NCBI GenBank assembly: GCA_964506645.1
Contig: CAZDML010000009.1
Coordinates: 1 to 32,320 of the forward strand
Length of the DNA stretch: 32,320 nt
Direction of reading: 5' to 3'
DNA from: CAZDML01 sp964506645
Lineage (GTDB): Bacteria > Elusimicrobiota > Elusimicrobia > 2-01-FULL-59-12
The notes beneath the pieces are model-generated. The model was given only the letters and a program-made list of their open reading frames with translations. It was not told the DNA's origin and ran no database searches. Made by a program: the position numbers and the translations under genes. Positions 24,827-32,118 of the stretch are shown piece after piece; positions within the stretch are counted from its first letter, which is position 1; each line of letters starts with the position of its first letter.

Positions 24827-26779
24827 ATGACTGGTACCCTCTTCACGTTATGGATGAGCCCGGCCGTTTTGGCGGTCATTACCGTTCAAATCCTGGTGCT
24901 GGCATACTCCCTCTCCAAATACCGGGCAGCATCCGCATCCCAATGGCTCTCTGTGCTGACCAGCGTCTGGGTGCTGACGGTCGGAGTGATCTCCAACGAA
25001 CTTTTTAACCATGCCCAGAAGATGCAGTCCAATTCGCTTTTGGCAATGGGGCTGGGACCCCTGCAGTTTGCGCTGGCGATCTTTCTTCTCCCGGTAGCCT
25101 GGCAAAAACGTGCCGCCATAATCGCCGCTGTCTTCTTTTGGATCGTCACTCTGGCGAACCATGTTTATTTCCAAGCCTTCGGATCTATTTTGTCTCCGGC
25201 CGTATTGAGTGGCTGGACGCAGCTCCTACGGGTACGCGCCAGCTTGGCGTATTACCTGACCCATCTATCCATTCAACGCGACCTATTGCTTATTGCAGCC
25301 AGCATTGCAGCGTTTGCTGCTTTTTTTCCGGCTTTCGAACGGCCAAAACGGATATCCCGCCCTCACCGTCTACGTGGAATCATGGGAGGACTCTGGCTGA
25401 TTACCGTGGGAACAACCCTCTGGAGCTTTTCCAATGTCTACCGTGAGCTGCATCACACGTCCGCTCTTTATTCCTGGGGCCTTACCTCAGAACACCTGGG
25501 GATAGTCAATCAGGAATTCTTTTTTATCTATTCCGCGTTGCGCGATTGGATCCAGAACGCCACACCCGAGCCCCTGGACCTCGTTACAGCCGCTCGTCGG
25601 AACAATGCACTACCGCAGGGTCCCCGTTTTGGAGTCGCCCGCGGCAACAATCTGATTCTGATTCAGGTCGAATCATTGGAGTCGTTCCCGTTGAACCTAC
25701 GCGTGGAAGGACAGGATGTGACTCCATTTATGAATTCGTTGCTCCAGTCTCATGTGCTGTCGTTTAGCCTGCTGGATCAAACAGGGGACGGCCATTCATC
25801 AGATGCCGAATACCTCAGTTTAAATTCGATGTATCCCCTGACGCAGGGGGCCGTGGCTCTGCGCAGTTGGAATTCACGCTTTGTCGCACTGCCACGCGTG
25901 CTTAAAGAAAAAGGCTACTTTTGTTTTTCATCCATACCCCTGGAGAAACGCCTATGGAATGAAGGCGAGATGCACATTCGTTACGGATTCGACCAATCAC
26001 TTTTTGCCGAAGATCTGGGACCGATTCCTTATGAAGAGCGTGAAGGCTGGGGATTGGCCGACCGTTTTTTCTTTGAACGCATCGTCCGACAGGCTCCCTC
26101 CTGGCCACGACCGTTCTTTGCTTTTCTCACGACCGCAAGTCTGCATCACCCTTTTGAGTATTTCCCACCCCGCTTTAAAGAAATGCATCTGGGCCCATTA
26201 GAAGAAACCCCCCTAGGCCGTTACCTGCACGCTGTTCGTCATTTTGACAGCTCCCTGGAGCAACTGATTCGACAGCTACGCGCACAGGGACTTCTTGACC
26301 ACACCGTTATTGCGTTGTACGGGGACCATATCGCCGGCCTGCCCTGGAATCCTCCCGTCCGAGCGATGCGAAACACCCCGCCCAACGACTCGGGGAGTGC
26401 GGTTCGTGCCATGCGTGTCCCGTTTTTTGTGCTCACGCCAAAGCCCGTGAAAGGCCCGGCTCTAAAACGCAGCGGCGGGCAAATCGACATCGCCCCGAGT
26501 CTGCTCTATCTCCTGGGCATCACGCCTCCGCCTTCCTTCCTGGGCCATTCCCTCATTGACGCATCCGCACCACAAGGTGCCCTGCGGCGGGATGGCCTGG
26601 GGGTCCGTGGGGATGACGTATTCATTGGCCACTTCAACACCGTGGTTCCCGACTGGGTACGGCCACTTCTAAACGACCAACGCCTGTCCGAAGCCCTCCG
26701 CCAGCAGGAGGGTCCGGACCGGCTGTGGCAAATGACCCAATCTCAGGCCCCTGTTGACAAAACACCTACGCATCAGTAA
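24827..26779 (+). CDS. LtaS-type membrane sulfatase/phosphoglycerol transferase
   Basis: The 650-residue protein has five N-terminal membrane helices (to about residue 200) followed by an extracytoplasmic alkaline-phosphatase-fold domain of the LTA synthase/sulfatase family. Key points: NLILIQVESLESFPLN with the metal-binding Glu, QTGDGHSSDAEYLSLNSMYP with the nucleophile position (Ser where LtaS has Thr in GKTSD), TTASLHHPFEYFP, and YGDHIAGLPW with metal-binding Asp-His. Such enzymes transfer phosphoglycerol or phosphoethanolamine from phospholipids to surface glycans or lipids. The substrate here is unknown; in a Gram-negative it may modify periplasmic glucans or lipid A. The ATG at 24827 is preferred because of the TATACT box; ATG 24797 would add 10 residues. 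It is monocistronic, and no Shine-Dalgarno sequence is visible. Confidence 0.85.
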   Translation: MTGTLFTLWMSPAVLAVITVQILVLAYSLSKYRAASASQWLSVLTSVWVLTVGVISNELFNHAQKMQSNSLLAMGLGPLQFALAIFLLPVAWQKRAAIIAAVFFWIVTLANHVYFQAFGSILSPAVLSGWTQLLRVRASLAYYLTHLSIQRDLLLIAASIAAFAAFFPAFERPKRISRPHRLRGIMGGLWLITVGTTLWSFSNVYRELHHTSALYSWGLTSEHLGIVNQEFFFIYSALRDWIQNATPEPLDLVTAARRNNALPQGPRFGVARGNNLILIQVESLESFPLNLRVEGQDVTPFMNSLLQSHVLSFSLLDQTGDGHSSDAEYLSLNSMYPLTQGAVALRSWNSRFVALPRVLKEKGYFCFSSIPLEKRLWNEGEMHIRYGFDQSLFAEDLGPIPYEEREGWGLADRFFFERIVRQAPSWPRPFFAFLTTASLHHPFEYFPPRFKEMHLGPLEETPLGRYLHAVRHFDSSLEQLIRQLRAQGLLDHTVIALYGDHIAGLPWNPPVRAMRNTPPNDSGSAVRAMRVPFFVLTPKPVKGPALKRSGGQIDIAPSLLYLLGITPPPSFLGHSLIDASAPQGALRRDGLGVRGDDVFIGHFNTVVPDWVRPLLNDQRLSEALRQQEGPDRLWQMTQSQAPVDKTPTHQ

Positions 26780-26782
26780 ACT
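26754..26782 (+). promoter_or_regulatory. Strong sigma70-type promoter for a non-coding transcript
   Basis: A consensus TTGACA (26754-26759) and TAAACT (26777-26782) are separated by exactly 17 bp. The promoter overlaps the last codons of the LtaS-like gene. The expected start is near 26789, inside a region without an ORF, and the transcript would meet an intrinsic terminator about 135 nt later. Confidence 0.65.
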
Positions 26783-26788
26783 AACGTC

Positions 26789-26925
26789 GTTACACGGTGA
26801 GGCTTTAACGATTCAACTTGCCCCGACCGGTCAGAGACAAGACAAACAGGGTGCTAAAGCGGCGAAACCCACTATAGTTTTTGACGTTTTCCCGCACCCC
26901 CTATTTCAGGTGTGGGTTTTTTTTT
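26789..26925 (+). ncRNA. Candidate structured leader or small RNA
   Basis: This stretch lies between a good promoter and a strong terminator and has no coding frame of note. Complementary segments suggest a fold: CTTG/CAAG (26817-26820 with 26838-26841) enclosing the palindrome GACCGGTC; GGGT/ACCC (26849-26852 with 26867-26870); CGGT/ACCG (26795-26798 with 26826-26829); and a long-range GCTTTA/TAAAGC (26802-26807 with 26855-26860) that would make a pseudoknot with the GGGT/ACCC loop. I do not recognise a known riboswitch class. It may be a free small RNA or an attenuated leader of the porin-transporter genes downstream. Confidence 0.45.
26891..26925 (+). terminator. Rho-independent terminator
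   Basis: An 8-bp stem, CCCGCACC (26891-26898) with GGTGTGGG (26909-26916), has one G-U pair and a 10-nt loop, and is followed by nine consecutive T (26917-26925). Confidence 0.88.
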
Positions 26926-27056
26926 GGACTATGAGATGAATCACACAACGCAAACGACCAAAATGGTATCTATCAACCTAGGCATGATGTCTATGCCCAA
27001 CGGCTTACGGCTGTTCGTCTGCGCCTAAGGATGTAAGGTGATTTCGCAGTAACGAG
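26926..27056 (+). other. Second folded-looking non-coding segment before the porin
   Basis: No gene is seen in this interval. It contains successive hairpins ACCA/TGGT (around 26957-26967), GGCAT/ATGCC (26981-26985 with 26993-26997) and AACGGC/GCTGTT (26999-27004 with 27010-27015). It also has CTGCG/CGCAG (27019-27023 with 27045-27049), and CCTAGGC near 26977 could pair with GCCTAAGG near 27023. It leads straight into a second terminator. This layout suits a riboswitch or attenuator, but the class is unknown. Confidence 0.35.
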
Positions 27057-27091
27057 CCCGCCGCGAGCCAAAAGTCGCGGCGGGTTTAATT
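27057..27091 (+). terminator. Second intrinsic terminator or attenuator upstream of the porin
   Basis: A perfect 10-bp stem, CCCGCCGCGA (27057-27066) with TCGCGGCGGG (27075-27084), has the 8-nt loop GCCAAAAG and is followed by TTTAATTT. It ends about 50 nt before the porin start codon, so it must be read through or bypassed if transcription comes from upstream. Confidence 0.8.
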
Positions 27092-27139
27092 TCGTCAGGC
27101 TTTTGGCTTGCAGGGGCAATATTAGGAGGAGAAACGACT

Positions 27140-28489
27140 ATGGAACGTCAGAAAAAAGGCTGCCGAAATGGGTTTGCAGTTCTTGCAGGATTTGTCATTG
27201 TTGCGCTGGGTGGATTTCAATACACCGCCTGGAGCGAAGACGTGGCACGCCCCATGTTCTCTGATTTGGAACAACGCGTACAGGCCCTGGAAAAAGCGCA
27301 AGCCACGGCACCCTCGATTACCACAGGAAAAGAAGGTTTCAAGATTCAGTCGGCAGATAAAGCGTTTGCCCTTCGATTCCATGCATTACTTCAAACCGAC
27401 GGACGTTTCTTTATCGATGACAACGCCGGCAACGAGACCAACCAGTTCCTCGTTCGACGGGCGCGCCCCATTTTGGAAGGGACCCTCTACCGCGACTTCA
27501 GCTTCTTGATCGCCCCAGACTTCGCCTCCAATGCCAAAGCAGCGCTCATTGATGCCTACGTGGACATTGCACCCTGGACATTTGCCAAGTTGCGAATCGG
27601 AAAATTTAAGCCACCCATCGGCCTGGAACACTTGCAATCCGATCCCTACACAACGTTTACCGAACGCGGCCTGCCGAGTGACCTTGTCCCGAGCCGAGAC
27701 ACGGGCGTCCAGTTCTTTGGAGAGATTGCCGGAGGAGCTGTCGCGTATGCCGCCTCTCTTACCAATGGCTCCGGAGATAACAACACCAACACAGCCACCG
27801 CAACTCCCGTCACCTCGGATACCGATACCAACGACAGCAAAGAAGGAACAGCGCGTATCGCGTTCAAGCCGTTCAAAAATACGAGAATCGCCTCTCTTCA
27901 GGGACTAGGGATTGGAATGGGGGCTAGCTACGCCAAACAATCCACGACCAACCCCAACATCGTCACCACGGGACAAATCGCGGTCTTCACGCCCGCAGCC
28001 ACTGCGGTGTCCGATGGGGAACACGTACGCATTGCGCCAGAGCTCAGCTGGTATTACAAATCCTTAGGAATTTATGGCGAATACGTCCGTTCCTCGCAAG
28101 TCTGGCGCGTGGGGACCACCCGTTCAACGATTACCAACACCGCCGGGCAAGTCGGCCTGTCTTACGTCCTCACGGGGGAAGATGCCTCCTATACCGGCAT
28201 AAAACCGCGTAAACCCTTTGATCCCAAAGCGGGCACCTGGGGAGCGCTCGAAATGGCCGGACGATTTCAAGAGCTGTATCTGGATCCTGACAACGTTAAC
28301 AAAGGGGTTACCACCGCATCCGCGTCCATCCAACGTGCCACGGCCTACGGATTTGGGCTCAATTGGTACTTCAATGATGCACTGCGTTGGATGAATGACT
28401 TTGAGGCAACATCTTTTGACAAAGGCGCCGCCTCGGGCGATCGCCCCAACGAGAAAGTCTTTCTATCGAGATGGCAACTGTGGTTCTAA
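27140..28489 (+). CDS. OprP/OprO-like outer-membrane porin
   Basis: The 449-residue protein resembles phosphate-selective porins O and P, 16-stranded trimeric channels for anions. It has a signal peptide (hydrophobic core about residues 12-28), a short coiled coil (DLEQRVQALEKAQA, about 41-54) as is common in this family, and beta strands starting FKIQSADKAFALRFHALLQTDGRFF. Family-type motifs follow: FLVRRARPILEGTLYRDFSF, ALIDAYVDIAPW, KLRIGKFKPPIGLEHLQS and RDTGVQFFGEI. The C-terminus RWQLWF ends in the aromatic residue needed for outer-membrane assembly. AGGAGG lies 10 nt before the ATG. The ABC importer genes follow after 26 nt, suggesting a joint uptake pathway. The true solute is unknown. 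Confidence 0.88.
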   Translation: MERQKKGCRNGFAVLAGFVIVALGGFQYTAWSEDVARPMFSDLEQRVQALEKAQATAPSITTGKEGFKIQSADKAFALRFHALLQTDGRFFIDDNAGNETNQFLVRRARPILEGTLYRDFSFLIAPDFASNAKAALIDAYVDIAPWTFAKLRIGKFKPPIGLEHLQSDPYTTFTERGLPSDLVPSRDTGVQFFGEIAGGAVAYAASLTNGSGDNNTNTATATPVTSDTDTNDSKEGTARIAFKPFKNTRIASLQGLGIGMGASYAKQSTTNPNIVTTGQIAVFTPAATAVSDGEHVRIAPELSWYYKSLGIYGEYVRSSQVWRVGTTRSTITNTAGQVGLSYVLTGEDASYTGIKPRKPFDPKAGTWGALEMAGRFQELYLDPDNVNKGVTTASASIQRATAYGFGLNWYFNDALRWMNDFEATSFDKGAASGDRPNEKVFLSRWQLWF

Positions 28490-28500
28490 TTAATATTCGA

Positions 28501-28506
28501 TATAAT
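28501..28506 (+). promoter_or_regulatory. Possible -10 box before the ABC binding-protein gene
   Basis: A perfect TATAAT sits 9 nt before the ATG at 28516, in the 26-nt gap after the porin gene. No good -35 is seen. It could give a near-leaderless transcript of the importer genes alone. Confidence 0.35.
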
Positions 28507-28515
28507 CGGCATTCC

Positions 28516-29478
28516 ATGAAGCGAATTCTCGTCACCCTGTCGACGCTCCTTCTGGCCACTCGTTTCGCCCATTCCGAAGAAACGGTACGTGTGGGATATT
28601 TCCCAAATATCACGCACGCACAGGCGCTCGTCGGCTTGGCCAACGGCGAATTCCAAAAGGCCCTAGGGACAAACACCCGCATCGACGCCAAAGCCTTTAC
28701 CGCCGGACCGTCAGCCATTGAAGCGCTCTTTGCCGGGGCCATCGACCTCACCTACATCGGACCGGGGCCAGCCATCAACGGCTACGTCAAATCGGATGGA
28801 GCTCTCGTCATCATTGCGGGTGCCTGTTCCGGAGGGGCCTCGCTCATTGTCCGACAGGACGCCGGCATTAAGACCGCTACCGACCTCCATGGTAAAAAAA
28901 TGGCCACACCCCAGCTGGGCAATACGCAGGATATTGCCGCACGGGTGTATCTCAAGAAGAATGGCCTGACGCTGATCGAAAGAGGCGGCGACGTACAGAT
29001 TCTGCCCATCGCCAACCCTGATCAACTCACGCTCTTCTTAAAGAAAAACCTGGACGCTGCCTGGGCGCCCGAACCCTGGGCGACGCGCTTGATCGAAGAA
29101 GGTCAAGGCAAGCTTCTGCTTGACGAGCGAGACCTCTGGCCCAACCGTAAGTTCGCGACGACCGTCCTGCTTGTCCGCAAAGATTATCTGGCGAAACATC
29201 CAGACACCGTGGCCCGCTGGCTCAAAGCGCACAAGACCCTCACCCGTTGGATCCAAACGCATCCGGCCGAGGCGCAGAAAATGGTGGGGCAGGAAATTAA
29301 ACGCCTCACCTACAAAGCCTTGCCCGAGGCGGTCCTGGCACAAGCGTGGAAGCGGCTAGAATTTACGACCGATCCCCTTCCCGCTTCCTTAGAAACGATG
29401 GGACAGGGGGCTTATGAGCTCGGGTTCCTGGGATCTAAAAAACCGGACCTCTCCGGATTGGTGCAAAAAATTAAATGA
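28516..29478 (+). CDS. NitT/TauT-family ABC transporter substrate-binding protein
   Basis: The 320-residue protein is a periplasmic binding protein of the SsuA/TauA/NrtA type. A signal peptide (MKRILVTLSTLLLATRFAHS) precedes ETVRVGYFPNITHAQALVGL, a signature of this family, then AGPSAIEALFAGAIDLTYIGPGP, GASLIVR, KKMATPQLGNTQDIAAR and AAWAPEPWATRLIEEG. ATG 28516 is used since it starts the signal peptide; an in-frame ATG at 28471 lies inside the porin gene. The stop overlaps the ATPase start (ATGA). Known members bind sulfonates, taurine, nitrate, cyanate or thiamine precursors. No sulfonatase, nitrate reductase or similar gene is here to tell which. Confidence 0.9.
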   Translation: MKRILVTLSTLLLATRFAHSEETVRVGYFPNITHAQALVGLANGEFQKALGTNTRIDAKAFTAGPSAIEALFAGAIDLTYIGPGPAINGYVKSDGALVIIAGACSGGASLIVRQDAGIKTATDLHGKKMATPQLGNTQDIAARVYLKKNGLTLIERGGDVQILPIANPDQLTLFLKKNLDAAWAPEPWATRLIEEGQGKLLLDERDLWPNRKFATTVLLVRKDYLAKHPDTVARWLKAHKTLTRWIQTHPAEAQKMVGQEIKRLTYKALPEAVLAQAWKRLEFTTDPLPASLETMGQGAYELGFLGSKKPDLSGLVQKIK

Positions 29479-30257
29479 GTGTCGAGCTTCAAATCAGCAA
29501 CGTTTCAAAATCATTCATCACGCGCAATGGGGATGTGGGAGCTTTGGAGAAAATCCATCTCGACATCGCTGAAGGTGAGTTTATTTGTCTTGTCGGCCCC
29601 TCGGGCTGCGGCAAATCAACACTCCTCAATATTGTTGCCGGACTCACCCCCGCGGACTCCGGATCGCTGTCGCTGGACGGCAAACCCATTCACGGCCCGA
29701 GCGCGGAACGTGTCGTTATCTTCCAAGACGGCGGACTCTTCCCCTGGCTGAGCGTTCGACAGAATGTGGAATTCGGCCTCAAAGACCGCGAGCCTTCCGC
29801 CGCCAAACGGCGGGACCGGGCGATGGAGTTCCTCAAGCTCGTCCATCTTGATAAATTTGAGAATGCCTATATCCATGAACTCTCTGGTGGCATGCGCCAG
29901 CGGGTCGCCATCGCTCGGGGCCTCGTACTGGAACCGCGTATCCTCTTAATGGACGAGCCCTTTGCTGCGCTCGACACGCAAACCCGCGATCTCCTGGTCG
30001 AAGAACTCCGCGGGATTCATGATAAGCTGCGCAATACGATTTTGTTTGTCACTCACCATGTGCGCGAGGCCGTGTATCTGGCTGACCGCGTAGCACTTTT
30101 TACATTCCGGCCCGGCCGTATTAAGCACATCTATCCCATCGACATTCCCAAACCTCGCGATCCCGATGACCCGCGCCTGGAACGACTGATCCGTGAAATC
30201 GTCGATGGGCTTCACGGCGAAGTGGAAAAAGCCATCGCCGAGGAACTCAAGCTATGA
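29475..30257 (+). CDS. NitT/TauT-family ABC transporter ATP-binding protein
   Basis: This 260-residue ATPase powers the importer. It shows Walker A VGPSGCGKSTLLNIV (about residues 38-52), Q-loop VIFQDGGLFPWLSV, signature HELSGGMRQRVAIARGL, Walker B RILLMDEPFAALD and switch His in FVTHHVREAVYLADRV. The LFPWLSV Q-loop context is typical of the SsuB/TauB/NrtD group. It overlaps the binding-protein gene by 4 nt and the permease gene by 4 nt (both ATGA), giving tight translational coupling. Confidence 0.93.
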   Translation: MSVELQISNVSKSFITRNGDVGALEKIHLDIAEGEFICLVGPSGCGKSTLLNIVAGLTPADSGSLSLDGKPIHGPSAERVVIFQDGGLFPWLSVRQNVEFGLKDREPSAAKRRDRAMEFLKLVHLDKFENAYIHELSGGMRQRVAIARGLVLEPRILLMDEPFAALDTQTRDLLVEELRGIHDKLRNTILFVTHHVREAVYLADRVALFTFRPGRIKHIYPIDIPKPRDPDDPRLERLIREIVDGLHGEVEKAIAEELKL

Positions 30258-31009
30258 GCGCCAAAGTCCAACGCATCGTTTTTTATGTGTCACTGATGGG
30301 GATTTGGTTCCTGCTCGGGGCCCTAAAGCTCTGGCCCCCTTATATGTTTCCCGCGCCGGGCCATGTCTTCGACACCCTGCACATGGGTTTCAGTGACCAC
30401 ACCATACCCTTGGCCGTGTGGGTCAGTCTCAAACGCATTGGGATCGGCTACGGCGTGTCTGCGGTCGGTGGGATCCTTCTGGGACTCCTCACGGCTCGTG
30501 TCCAGTGGTTGGAAAATACGGTAGGGTCGCTCGTGATCGGCCTACAAACCCTGCCCAGCATCTGCTGGCTGCCGGCGGCACTCCTCTGGTTCGGACTGTC
30601 GGAAGGCGCGATTTTATTTGTCGTGATTATGGGGTCCCTTCTTGCCATCAGCATTGGCACGCATGATGCGGTGAAAAATCTGCCACCCATTTACATTAAA
30701 GCGGCGCGCACCATGGGGGTCCAAGGACCACGAATGTACCGTGAAGTGATTTTTCCCGCGGCGCTGCCGGAGATTGTGTCAGCCCTGAAGCAGGGGTGGT
30801 CCTTTGCTTGGCGCTCGCTCATGGCCGGGGAACTCCTTTTTGTGAGCCCAGGACTGGGGCATTTGCTGCAAATGGGACGCGATCTCAACGATATAAGCTT
30901 GGTGGCCGCCGTGATGGTGGTGATTATGGCGCTCGGGTGGGGTGTGGATCGTTTTGTCTTTTCCTTTCTTGAAAACCGCATCCGCGCCAAACGTGGTATG
31001 CTGGTTTAG
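30254..31009 (+). CDS. NitT/TauT-family ABC transporter permease
   Basis: This 251-residue inner-membrane permease of the SsuC/TauC type has about six membrane helices. The helix-rich stretch GYGVSAVGGILLGLLTARV is followed by LQTLPSICWLPAALLWFGLS, a hallmark of the family. The cytoplasmic EAA-like coupling loop is KAARTMGVQGPRMYREVIFP (about residues 150-169), and the final helices include AAVMVVIMALGWGVDRFVF. It ends the three-gene importer set and overlaps the ATPase gene by 4 nt. Confidence 0.93.
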   Translation: MSAKVQRIVFYVSLMGIWFLLGALKLWPPYMFPAPGHVFDTLHMGFSDHTIPLAVWVSLKRIGIGYGVSAVGGILLGLLTARVQWLENTVGSLVIGLQTLPSICWLPAALLWFGLSEGAILFVVIMGSLLAISIGTHDAVKNLPPIYIKAARTMGVQGPRMYREVIFPAALPEIVSALKQGWSFAWRSLMAGELLFVSPGLGHLLQMGRDLNDISLVAAVMVVIMALGWGVDRFVFSFLENRIRAKRGMLV

Positions 31010-31010
31010 A

Positions 31011-31029
31011 AAGTCGCAAGACTTCCTTT
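31011..31029 (+). terminator. Weak hairpin after the permease gene
   Basis: AAGTC (31011-31015) and GACTT (31020-31024) form a 5-bp stem with the stable-type loop GCAA, followed by CCTTTAAA. The stem and T-tract are short, so it is only a possible terminator. Confidence 0.3.
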
Positions 31030-31057
31030 AAACCCTGACGTTCAGCCACTTTCTCCA

Positions 31058-31408
31058 ATGAGCTCTTTTACGTCGGCGTCCTGCGGGACCGATCCAATCA
31101 AAGAAGTCCGGATCACCCCTTCAGCAAAAGATCCCCTGGCTTTGACGGTCACTGTCCAGCTGGCGGAGCACGTCGCTTCCTGCTGCGTCAATGCGGATGA
31201 AGCCTTTGTCGATTTTCAAGGCGAAGGTGGTCATGCGCATGCCACGTTTGAATTTCGAGAAGACCGCTCGGGGCATCAATTCGTAGCCCGGCTCCATCTC
31301 CCAAGACACGGACACTATACATACCGGATCTTCGCGAAAATTTTAGGGAGAACCCTCAGCCAGGAAGGAACCTACGAGACATCCCCCGGGAACTCCGGGA
31401 GCATTTAA
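31058..31408 (+). CDS. Hypothetical protein, beta-rich
   Basis: I do not recognise this 116-residue product. It has no signal peptide or membrane helix from the first ATG. Alternating hydrophobic patterns (LALTVTVQLAEHV, EAFVDFQGEGGHAHATFEF, QFVARLHLPRHGHYTYRIF) suggest a small beta-sandwich, perhaps immunoglobulin-like, and the HGHYTYRIFAK strand resembles the last strand of such folds. It contains three cysteines, two adjacent (SCCVN). No clear Shine-Dalgarno sequence is visible. It stands between the permease (48 nt) and the peroxiredoxin (43 nt), on the same strand. The peroxiredoxin context could suggest a redox link, but that is speculation. Confidence 0.55.
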   Translation: MSSFTSASCGTDPIKEVRITPSAKDPLALTVTVQLAEHVASCCVNADEAFVDFQGEGGHAHATFEFREDRSGHQFVARLHLPRHGHYTYRIFAKILGRTLSQEGTYETSPGNSGSI

Positions 31409-31451
31409 ACGTTTTCATACGCATCACCAACGACCGTTAAGGAGGACGCAC

Positions 31452-32111
31452 ATGTCACTACGTATCAATGATGTTGCCCCGGACTTTACCGCTGAAACCA
31501 CACAAGGAAAAATCAATTTCCATGAATGGATAGGCCAAGATTGGGCGATTCTTTTCTCCCATCCCAAAGATTTCACCCCAGTCTGTACCACCGAGCTGGG
31601 CTATATGGCGGGGCTTCAAAAGGAATTTACCAAGCGCAACACCAAGATTATCGGTCTGAGTGTCGATCCCGTGACCAATCACGGCAAGTGGGCCGCCGAT
31701 ATCGAGGAAACCCAAGGCCATAAAGTGAACTACCCGATGATCGGCGATCCTACGCTCGCCGTCGCCAAGCTCTACGACATGCTTCCTGCCGAAGCCGGAG
31801 ACACCTGCGAAGGACGCACCGCTGCCAATAACGCGACGGTCCGCTCGGTCTTTCTCATTGGACCGGATAAGAAAATAAAATTAATCCTGACCTATCCGAT
31901 GAGCACGGGGCGCAATTTCGACGAAGTCCTGCGCGTGCTGGACTCCATTCAGCTGACCGCCAAACACAATGTGGCGACCCCAGTGAACTGGAAACCCGGC
32001 CAGGACGTGATTATTCCGCCGGCAGTGTCAGATGAAGAGGCGAAGAAGAAGTTTCCGAACGGATGGAAGACTGTGAAACCGTATCTACGGGTGGTCAGTC
32101 AGCCGAAGTAA
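31452..32111 (+). CDS. 1-Cys peroxiredoxin (Prx6 family)
   Basis: The 219-residue enzyme reduces hydrogen peroxide and organic peroxides. The N-terminal thioredoxin-fold domain has APDFTAETTQGKI, then LFSHPKDFTPVCTTELG with the peroxidatic Cys45, the conserved Thr three residues before it on the PxxxTxxC pattern, and SVDPVTNHGKW. The longer C-terminal domain, with PVNWKPGQDVIIPPAVSDEE and FPNGWKTVKPYLR, is specific to the Prx6 group. A second cysteine, Cys119 (GDTCEG), is present and is not the usual 2-Cys resolving position. AGGAGG lies 6-7 nt before the ATG. It is probably expressed on its own or with the small upstream ORF. Confidence 0.95.
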   Translation: MSLRINDVAPDFTAETTQGKINFHEWIGQDWAILFSHPKDFTPVCTTELGYMAGLQKEFTKRNTKIIGLSVDPVTNHGKWAADIEETQGHKVNYPMIGDPTLAVAKLYDMLPAEAGDTCEGRTAANNATVRSVFLIGPDKKIKLILTYPMSTGRNFDEVLRVLDSIQLTAKHNVATPVNWKPGQDVIIPPAVSDEEAKKKFPNGWKTVKPYLRVVSQPK

Positions 32112-32118
32112 GGCAGGT

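Noticed and set aside
26805..26825. T-arm-like GATTCAAC suggesting a tRNA
   Set aside because: No acceptor, D-arm or anticodon stem can be assembled around it on either strand.
26789..26880. Possible guanidine-III (ykkC-III) riboswitch, because of a CCGGTCAGAGACAAGAC-like stretch
   Set aside because: The stretch resembles the known motif at first sight and the transporter context would fit. However, an extra base breaks the conserved core and the required flanking stems (complementary GC-rich arms) are not present. A covariance search would decide.
26926..27056. Possible fluoride or c-di-GMP riboswitch before the porin
   Set aside because: Short words are similar (GGCATGATG, GCAAACG), but the conserved core segments of these classes are missing, and no fluoride exporter or c-di-GMP gene is adjacent.
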